A stretch of DNA of 64,000 nucleotides from Stereocaulon alpinum. Taxonomy: Eukaryota > Ascomycota > Lecanoromycetes > Lecanorales > Stereocaulaceae. The stretch is from contig JAEUBA010000028.1 of assembly GCA_018257865.1 (NCBI GenBank), positions 62,001-126,000 of the forward strand, read 5' to 3'. Of this stretch, positions 57,452 to 64,000 are shown piece after piece. Every line of letters starts with the position of its first letter. Position 1 is the stretch's first letter. A program made the translations under genes and the position numbers. The notes beneath the pieces are model-generated. The model saw only the letters and a program-made list of their open reading frames with translations. It was not told the origin of the DNA and did no database searches.

Positions 57452-59290
57452 ATGGCGAAAGACCAGGAGCCTCTTCTCGCCGAAGAACGGTCCTCCTCGG
57501 AACGATCCAGCGAACGGAACATCGAAGAGGAAGATACCCTCCTAACCGGTCAACAAAAGGCTCAACCACGCAAATATGGCTGGCCATTCTGGCGAGAGGT
57601 CGGCGCCTTCACTTGGGCTCTTGTCGCCACCGTTCTAGTCATCATTCTTGGGGTATTGTACCAGCACCAACAGACTGCACACCCAAGCGAGTCCGGCGGA
57701 TGGGAGGAGGATTGGAAGCCCAGTGGGAAGAGGAACATGATATTCATGATATCAGATGGTATGGGCCCGACGAGCCTGTCATTGACAAGGAGCTACAGGC
57801 AGACACAAAGTGGACTACCGGTTGATGATGTGCTGGTTATGGACCAGCATCTGATTGGGTCGTCGAGAACGCGGAGTACGTCGAGCTTGATCACAGACTC
57901 GGCAGCTGGTGCCACAGCCTTCTCGTGTGGATTGAAAAGCTACAATGGTGCTATCTCTGTGCTACCAGATCACTCGCCATGTGGTACCGTGCTTGAAGCG
58001 GCGAAGAAGGCTGGCTACATGACTGGGTTAGTGGTAACTACGAGGATCACGGATGCTACGCCTGCTTGTTTCGCTGCACATGTTAATTTGAGGGCCGAAG
58101 AGGACAAGATTGCAGAGCAGATGGTCGGAGAGTACCCATTGGGCAGAGTGGTGGATCTTATGCTCGGTGGTGGACGGTGTCATTTCCTACCAAACACTAC
58201 AGAAGGATCATGCCGCCAAGACGACACAGACGTTGTAAAGATGGCCGAGGCTAAGGACTGGAGCTACATAAGCGATCGGAAAAGTTTTGACAGACTCAAT
58301 CTTGGTAGTGGAGTCAAGCTGCCACTCCTCGGCCTTTTCGCAACTACGGATATCCCCTACGAGGTAGATCGAAGGCAAATGAACGATGTCTTCCCATCTC
58401 TTGATGAAATGGCCCAAACAGCACTCAACGCTCTCAGCGAAGCCACCAGAGACAGCGATAAGGGCTTCTTCCTCATGATTGAAGGAAGCCGTATCGACCA
58501 CGCGGGACACAGCAACGACCCGGTTGCCCAAGTACACGAAGTCCTAGCGTACGACAAAGCATTTGCCAGTGTTCTAGAATTCTTGGACAAGGGTAATGTT
58601 GACGGAGTACTTGTGGGCACCAGTGACCACGAGACAGGCGGATTGGCTACCGCTCGCCGTAAGTATTCTACCCATCCTCCTGCCTGCACACGGCTAACAC
58701 CTACAGAACTCCACAAAGAATATCCCATCTACCGCTGGTATCCCGACGCCCTCCTCAACTCAACCCACTCTGCCGAAAACCTCGCCGCCCAATTGGCCCA
58801 CCATATCAAATTTCACCCACCTCTTGGCAAGCCTGCAATGTCGAACTATGTCCGCGCCATATTACTCGAACAAGGCCTCGGCGTTCATGATGCTACGGAC
58901 GCAGAGGTCGATGCTATACTAGACACATCCGATGGCGCTTTACCCACCGTATATGTCTTCGCGGACATCATCAGTCGGAGGGCACAGGTGGGATGGACCA
59001 CGCACGGCCATTCAGCTGTTGACGTCAATATCTACGCTTCCAATCCCAAGCATGCCAGCCCGTTGATTGGCAACCATGAGAATACTGAGATTGGCGACTT
59101 CATACGCGAATATCTTGACGTGGATTTGGAGGGCGTAACCAAGGAGTTGAATGAGAAAAGCGCTCTTCTTGCAAATGATTGGATGGGAAAGCCAGTTGCG
59201 GATGTAAATTCACTCGCTGAGCTGGACCACTACGCTGGTGATTTCAAGAAGAGGAGTTTAGAGGATTGTGGATGTGGGTTAAAACATTGA
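57452..59290 (+). CDS. pho8: Vacuolar-type repressible alkaline phosphatase (PHO8-like)
   Basis: Zinc/magnesium phosphomonoesterase recycling phosphate in the vacuole lumen. The frame is open for 612 codons, but a 48-nt GTAAGT-CTACAG intron (58659-58706) fits inside. Removing it gives 596 residues and joins LATAR directly to QLHKEYPIYRWYPDAL, the family pattern. Residues 1-50 are a cytosolic tail with acidic/Ser clusters and LLTGQ. One membrane anchor (about residues 52-70, FTWALVATVLVIILGVLY) makes a type II protein, as in yeast Pho8. Active-site landmarks are Asp102 (MISDGMGPTSLSL), Ser150 (ITDSAAGATAFSCG), IEGSRIDHAGHSND, SDHETGG (about residue 391) and TTHGHSAVDV. Phosphate control is expected from family knowledge; I did not identify a promoter site. 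Confidence 0.95.
   Translation: MAKDQEPLLAEERSSSERSSERNIEEEDTLLTGQQKAQPRKYGWPFWREVGAFTWALVATVLVIILGVLYQHQQTAHPSESGGWEEDWKPSGKRNMIFMISDGMGPTSLSLTRSYRQTQSGLPVDDVLVMDQHLIGSSRTRSTSSLITDSAAGATAFSCGLKSYNGAISVLPDHSPCGTVLEAAKKAGYMTGLVVTTRITDATPACFAAHVNLRAEEDKIAEQMVGEYPLGRVVDLMLGGGRCHFLPNTTEGSCRQDDTDVVKMAEAKDWSYISDRKSFDRLNLGSGVKLPLLGLFATTDIPYEVDRRQMNDVFPSLDEMAQTALNALSEATRDSDKGFFLMIEGSRIDHAGHSNDPVAQVHEVLAYDKAFASVLEFLDKGNVDGVLVGTSDHETGGLATARRKYSTHPPACTRLTPTELHKEYPIYRWYPDALLNSTHSAENLAAQLAHHIKFHPPLGKPAMSNYVRAILLEQGLGVHDATDAEVDAILDTSDGALPTVYVFADIISRRAQVGWTTHGHSAVDVNIYASNPKHASPLIGNHENTEIGDFIREYLDVDLEGVTKELNEKSALLANDWMGKPVADVNSLAELDHYAGDFKKRSLEDCGCGLKH
58659..58706 (+). other. In-frame 48-nt intron in the alkaline phosphatase gene
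   Basis: Donor GTAAGT after CGCTCGCC, acceptor CTACAG before AACTCCAC, with CTAAC upstream of the acceptor as a branch site. Its length is a multiple of three and it has no stop, so retained RNA would still encode a full protein with 16 extra residues. Confidence 0.85.
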
Positions 59291-60407
59291 AGCTACATTG
59301 CTGGCGTTTGGGAGGAGGGAGAGGGTAGAGGAAGGATATGGCGTTTCTTGATTGCATATACCCATCTAATTAGACATTTGCTGCCTCTTTTTGAGCGTTC
59401 CAGTTGCTACAGCCTGGTTTCCTTCTTGCCAATGTCGTTATTCGGACCTTTCGCGGGCTATCTATACAAAGGTCTTATGTTCAAGTCAGAGCGAGGTAGT
59501 ACCTAATTTCAGCTCTTGTCTCAACATATGCGATTAATTCAATTATCCTGAAATACCAGGAATAATGAGACTGGTTGAAGGAGAGTTTCTGAGCGTACCC
59601 TACTCCAACATATTCGTTGAAGACATCGATACCAGTCCCCCTCGATCTGAACCTCCAAACCCCCTCCCTTTTACCCACAATTCCACCCATCCATCCACCC
59701 ATCCACACCCTCCCCCCACCATTCCCTCTCAGCACACAAATCCCCTACCCCCACCCCCAACCCGTAAACGCCCCCAATCCCCACTCCATCCACTCCATCC
59801 AACCCCCCGAACTCCCTCACGCACCTCCACCCCAAGCAAGCCGCAACACTACATCCATCACCCATCACCTCCCTCCCCTCTCTCTTGGATCCGACCTACC
59901 TGCGTACCCCTCTACACACTATCCACACATCAAAAACGGTATCCGTAACAATATCCTAAGCATCTATCCCACATCCTGAACGATAAGCTTGGAAGAGGTG
60001 ATGTTCGTGGGAAAGGGTGTGAGTTGGGGAAGGGGAGGGACGTTGAGGTGGGATGGTGGAATTGGAGTTGGCGGTGGAGGGAGCATGAGTGGGGTGGAAG
60101 GGGAGGGGGCGTGGGAAAGGAGACTTGGGGAGTTGAGGAGTAAAAAGGAAGGAAGGAAGGAAGGGGAAGAAGATGAGGAGTGGGCAAGGGGGAAATAAGG
60201 GGGAGGTGGAAGTCCTAACAGTCGACGTGTCGTTTCCAATTCAAGCAAAGGAAAGCCATCTGGATAGGTGAAAATTTGAACGTAAAAAGCAGCATTGAAT
60301 TAACATAGTATGTACACAACACCTAGCCGCTCACTCTTCCCCCATCTCCGAACGATACGTACATGCTCCCCCAAGCACCAACGACCAAGCCACCCAACCG
60401 AAGAATG
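59291..60407. other. Low-complexity intergenic region
   Basis: About 1.1 kb between the phosphatase and the convergent Cys-rich gene. Open frames on both strands are products of composition (Pro/Ser/His-rich or Gly-rich) and are not accepted as genes. Confidence 0.5.
59638..60200. repeat. Polypyrimidine block followed by polypurine block
   Basis: From about 59638 to 59890 the plus strand is dominated by C with CCATCCA, CCCCAC and CCTCC units. From about 60010 to 60200 it is dominated by G with GGGGAGG, GGTGGAGG and (GGAA) units, including several AAGG repeats near 60147. The two halves are roughly mirror opposites in strand composition. Confidence 0.75.
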
Positions 60408-61202
60408 TCATGAAGTCGACTCGGGTGTCGCAGGACGAGAAGCCCCAGCAGCTCTCATAACCAACCCTGGCGGCATCTCAGTAAGCAACACCTTAAGCGG
60501 TGACGATAGAGGAACCGGCATGGGGTTACGAACGTCCGCCAGTGGTGGTATGGAAGGGTTCACAGCGTAAGTGATAAAGAGCTTCTCCTCCAGCGTAACA
60601 TCACCCTGTGTCGTCTTCGCCGTAGGTCCCCGGTTCCAAGCACCGGAGCGGTGCATCAGGATATCCTTTGCTTCCCATCCGGCAAGGCAACGCTTTTGTG
60701 TCGAGCTTGGATAACCGCAGCCGCATTTCATGTGCTGATATTCGACATTGCATTCCCGGTCTCGTGCGTTCTGGTAGATCTCCAGCTCGTCGAAGACGGA
60801 GACGAATCCAGCTGGGAGTGGGCCAGCTTGGACAGTCTTTTTAACCTTTCGATGGGAGTCAAGGTCGGTGAATGTTGCACGGTTGACGACAAAGGTGATG
60901 AATTTGCTGTCGGCACCGGATTTTTGCATCTTGCGTGCGAGGTCTTTGTCTTTTGATGCTCCTAGTTGGTGAGCTGCAGTGGATGTGTTGGTTGGAGTTG
61001 GGAAGACTGGTGGACATGGCTTTGGCATTCTGATGGTTCGTTTGAGTTCGACTTCTACGCTTCGGTAGAGGGGTTGGTCGTGGTAGAAGTGGAGTGCGAC
61101 TAGTACGAATGCACACTTTGTGCAGGAGGGAGGGCCGAGGGCTGAGGGATCCTTTGGTAGTGTGTGGCCGCATGCATACTTGATGTATCTGTGTATGCAC
61201 AT
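60408..61202 (-). CDS. Cys-rich hypothetical protein, MC(I/L)H N-terminus
   Basis: Hypothetical protein of 264 residues from the start at 61202, chosen because MCIHRYIKYACGH is a typical opening of small fungal Cys-rich proteins. The frame is open for another 46 codons upstream (M at 61340), but that extension is composition-like and overlaps a repeat-rich leader. Cys/His groups are C2-H4-C11-H13, CTKC near residue 30 and CGCG near residue 165. A central part (TFVVNRATFTDLDSHRKVKKTVQAGPL) and FDELEIYQNARDRECNVEYQHMKC look globular. Possible zinc binding is inference. No enzyme motif is visible. It is convergent with the phosphatase. Confidence 0.7.
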   Translation of the reverse strand: MCIHRYIKYACGHTLPKDPSALGPPSCTKCAFVLVALHFYHDQPLYRSVEVELKRTIRMPKPCPPVFPTPTNTSTAAHQLGASKDKDLARKMQKSGADSKFITFVVNRATFTDLDSHRKVKKTVQAGPLPAGFVSVFDELEIYQNARDRECNVEYQHMKCGCGYPSSTQKRCLAGWEAKDILMHRSGAWNRGPTAKTTQGDVTLEEKLFITYAVNPSIPPLADVRNPMPVPLSSPLKVLLTEMPPGLVMRAAGASRPATPESTS

Positions 61203-61478
61203 CCTGGCTGATAGTATGTGGTCTGTATCCTCCGAAGGATAAGACAATGGTAGAGGATATCGTGGTGGAAGATGGACGATTGAAGACCAATAGAAAGAGG
61301 AGGACCCGAGGACGTAAGGGGAATGTATATGGATGAGCAACCAGATCGGAGGCTCGAGCGATAAAGTGATATGTCGAAGCTGAAAGACTGAAGGTGAGGA
61401 GGAGTCTTAACTTCGAGGGGTATGAAGAAGATATATAGCAGGGCTGAGAGGTAGGGTGAGGACAAAGCGGTGAGTGGG

Positions 61479-61650
61479 AATTGTCAAGTTGTGTCCAAGT
61501 TTGAGAGGTCCAGCAGGCAGGTCTCCAGGACAATCAGTGCTGTCAGTATGTGTTGATAAGTGACAATTGTCCACAAGTGTTGAAATTTGAGGAGTCCAAT
61601 AGATAAGTCTCAAGACAGTGAGTGCTGTCAGTGTGTGTTGAGATTTCAAC
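61479..61650. repeat. Imperfect tandem duplication, period about 86 bp
   Basis: AATTGTC starts at 61479 and again at 61565. Both copies share, in order, GTGTCCAAG/AAGTGTTGAA-like, TTTGAG, GTCCA, AGTGCTGTCAGT and GTGTTGA segments at the same spacing. The copies have diverged at many positions. Confidence 0.7.
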
Positions 61651-62734
61651 GAGCCTGGGAGTATCAAATAGGACTTCTGGAGTGAGGAAAAGAGTTCCAA
61701 TGCGCAAGCAGATATGAGTGTATGAGTAACTCAATAAGATGCAAGCTGGAACAAGAAAATGTAGGCTGAAGCACAATCAAGAGAGCAAGCAAGAAGGTGA
61801 TATTGAAAAGAAGACAAACTACCCCAGCGAAGAAACTGTATATTTATACTGCACACCTGCCACATAATCACGCAGCATCATTCACGGCCTCATGACTCTC
61901 ACTCCAATCCCCAGCTATCCTCAGCCGTTCGCCATGTAAGTGATGGCAAGTTCAACACGTTCTCCCACATGTAGCTCTTAATTTGAGTCAAATAACGAAG
62001 CGTCCGCAGATTTTGCCACTTAAATAGTCGGTGTTGAGCAGGTGAAGTGAGATGCGGTACTGTGCGACAGGGTTCTGTGTGAGGACGTTTCTCGCTTACA
62101 CGATACGGTTGAAGTGACGCAGCATTGCCCGGAGATTAGGTTGTATCTTGGCTTCAGTTGTTTTGATATTAGGTCTTATGTGCGTGAAGTGATGTCGTTC
62201 CATGCCAAAAGCGGTATACGAAGCAGGCAACCGGTGGCGCTGCCGTGCTTGCAGAATCGCTTTCCTTGACACGAGACCCTTTTCCCCACCCCATCACTCC
62301 CTGATGCTCGTGATCGTGTGTCCCTTAGGTGCCTAAGTTTCGATAGGCAGCAGCATGGATCGACAAGGTGGTAATTACGGCGGTAAAGAGCACCAATGGC
62401 AGCTTTCTATTAGCTAGCGTATAGCCACCTCAGCCATTTCTTTAGTAACAGAGGAAAGGAAAAATACAATGCTTGAAAAGGCACGAAAGAACTCCGACAC
62501 ACAAAGTATAGCAAAGAGACTATAAGATAAGGATGAGCACAACATTTTACGGGTAGACAACGCCTGTAACAATTTGCGAAGGAACGCAGATGATAGGCAA
62601 ACGCTGTTTCGTGAAACAGGTGCTCCCAAGCTACTCCGATTACAGCTTTGAAAGACTGTGCCAATATTTCTTGAGAGGAATGAAGACAGCTTGTAAGATA
62701 GACGCCGGAATCTGTAGCATGTAGATTAGATTAT

Positions 62735-62758
62735 CCCCCCCCCCCCCCCCCCCCCCCC
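62735..62758 (+). repeat. 24-base C homopolymer
   Basis: An uninterrupted run of 24 Cs preceded by TTAT and followed by ATTAC. It has no coding use. Confidence 0.97.
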
Positions 62759-62832
62759 ATTACTATGGAGATGAATCGTCATGATCGCCTTGCAGCCCCC
62801 TCAAGCCATTGCGAGCCTTCCATGCTTTCAGA

Positions 62833-63162
62833 TCACTCGGACGAGCTCGAGCTGTCAGTAGGATTCGGGGTCAAACTCCCAAAAGAGCGCCATATATCCC
62901 CCCTCTGCTTCCGATACTGCTCCTCCTCCCGAAGCTGCTCCTGGAGACGGGCCGAGCGAAGATGAGAGCTGCAAACACCCCTCTTAACAAGCTCGCGTAC
63001 ATTAAAATTGCGGCACTCATTGGGTTTGAAAGAGTCGCGGCGGCGCGCACGGAAAGGGTTGAACAGAAAAGGCTGGTTGCGGTAATGGTCGCATGATTGG
63101 GAGAGGGTTGGGCCGGAGTAAAGGCATCCGCAACGGTAGAAGTAGGCAGTGTGGAGACACAT
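62833..63162 (-). CDS. Small Cys-rich hypothetical protein, MC(I/L)H N-terminus
   Basis: Uninterrupted frame of 109 residues. The opening MCLHTAYFYRCGC matches the neighbouring Cys-rich protein's MCIHRYIKYACGH at Met1, Cys2, His4, Tyr9 and Cys11-Gly12. A further CDHY near residue 24, NECRNFN and GVCSSHL, then an Arg/Gln/Glu-rich helix (ARLQEQLREEEQYRKQRGD) and a Ser-rich tail follow. The Cys/His spacing could bind zinc, which is inference. There is no intron. Short length and no known homologue keep confidence moderate. The 24-base C run lies about 75 bases downstream of the stop. Confidence 0.5.
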   Translation of the reverse strand: MCLHTAYFYRCGCLYSGPTLSQSCDHYRNQPFLFNPFRARRRDSFKPNECRNFNVRELVKRGVCSSHLRSARLQEQLREEEQYRKQRGDIWRSFGSLTPNPTDSSSSSE

Positions 63163-64000
63163 GCTGCTTTAGACGAAATGGGCGTAAGCAGCCTTCTGTT
63201 GACGGAACTATCGAATGGAGAGGGAATAAGAATCCCGAGTGGTATGCTGAATTGATGAAAGCGCAGGCTTGGATCGAGCTTCTGGACGATGATGCTGATT
63301 TTCGGTGGAGGCTGATGAACAGATAATCGTAGGAAAGCCTAAGGTCTTTATAGCTGCTCAAGATTCGGAATACTGTATCAGAAATCTGTGGAGCTTGAGG
63401 CACAGATCGGACTATAGATCCTGCCTGATCTCTAGGTCTTTCGGACCGAAATTCTTGAAAGAAGATTGCATGTCATCCCTGTGCGTCGCCTGCAGGCTTA
63501 GATCTCTGTGCCCCGATTGTCAACAACCGACAAGCACATCACAAAGCAACATGACAAGCAAGTCTTTGATGAAAACGTTATGAAGGTGCGGATACCCACA
63601 GGACGCTGAGATTGCATCCTTCATCCCCTTAAGATCCTTCGGATGAGGTCACGTTTACGAAGGGTTTGTGCTTCCAGAGGCAGACGGTGATTGTGGAGAT
63701 CACAGAGCATAGCTATGCGGCCCTGAGGCTGGGGTGTGATAATCTTTGATAACAAATATAATACTACGAAGCTTAACCCAATCAACCAAGGTTATGATAT
63801 CCAATTTGGTGGTATGCATAGACAGTGAACGCCGCAAAGTCTCCCAATGCCCATTCCCCTTCCCGTAGAAAAGACTCCATCCAATGATGAGCGCACAACC
63901 CAATTGATGTGATTTGGCTCTCCCTAATATCACATCATAAGCATACCAATGAAAGCGACCAATGCGCCGAACATTGATCCTCTCATAACCACCTCGCCTT
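63163..64000. other. Window edge without supported gene
   Basis: About 840 bases. Frames are short and unconvincing on both strands; a gene could begin beyond the edge. Confidence 0.5.

Larger units (their letters stand above)
61203..62832. other. Spacer with tandem repeat and C homopolymer
   Basis: About 1.6 kb upstream of the Cys-rich gene. It includes an imperfect 86-bp tandem duplication and a 24-base C run, listed separately. Overlapping frames at 61100-61776 are composition-driven and not accepted. Confidence 0.5.

Noticed and set aside
59565..60248. Pro-rich and Gly-rich frames on both strands
   Set aside because: Created by the pyrimidine and purine blocks; amino-acid content follows base composition.

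Overview
The window looks like nuclear DNA of a filamentous ascomycete (Pezizomycotina; a dothideomycete-like fungus is my best guess, from gene content and style rather than any database search). The evidence is protein genes interrupted by many 45-110 nt GT-AG introns, single-gene transcription units on both strands, and markers of moulds: an EsdC homologue, a LaeA-like methyltransferase, a MARVEL-like small membrane protein and a fungal cnxG-type MOCS2A. I saw no tRNA, rRNA, transposase, CRISPR array or prokaryotic operon. Exon boundaries below were built by hand from splice signals, reading phase and family resemblance, and in each spliced gene the exon lengths sum to whole codons.

Layout. 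0.2-6.4 kb: CYT-4/Dss1-type mitochondrial exoribonuclease (minus), the small MOCS2A subunit of molybdopterin synthase (plus) and an amidase (minus). 7.6-11 kb: a four-helix membrane protein and a ten-exon LaeA-like methyltransferase. 11-13.9 kb: no intact gene, but coding-like fragments and a GC-rich, hairpin-forming segment. 13.9-17.3 kb: a conserved hypothetical protein and an MFS transporter. 18-26.7 kb: RPB2 (RNA polymerase II), esdC and COX4 (cytochrome c oxidase). 27-35 kb: a 7-kb intronless PRP8 divergent from RPL34. 35.5-40.4 kb: a 1641-residue single-exon protein of unknown function with internal repeats. 41-46 kb: a secreted polyamine-oxidase-like flavoenzyme and a Myb/SANT-like protein. 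48.9-54.6 kb: an ERD2/KDEL receptor with a long tail, a DUF1772-type membrane protein, DOM34/pelota and an aldo/keto reductase with an 11-nt exon. 57.4-59.3 kb: PHO8-type alkaline phosphatase. 60.4-63.2 kb: two small Cys-rich proteins with a similar N-terminus.

How the genes relate. Most are unlinked housekeeping functions: transcription (RPB2), splicing (PRP8), translation and its quality control (RPL34, DOM34), mitochondria (CYT-4, COX4), ER retrieval (ERD2) and phosphate recycling (PHO8). Several pairs share short divergent spacers (CYT-4/MOCS2A, PRP8/RPL34, ERD2/DUF1772, DOM34/AKR). There is no biosynthetic gene cluster around the LaeA-like gene. The least explained items are the 1641-residue repeat protein, the Cys-rich small proteins, the 11-14 kb relic region and several unusual exon/intron arrangements.
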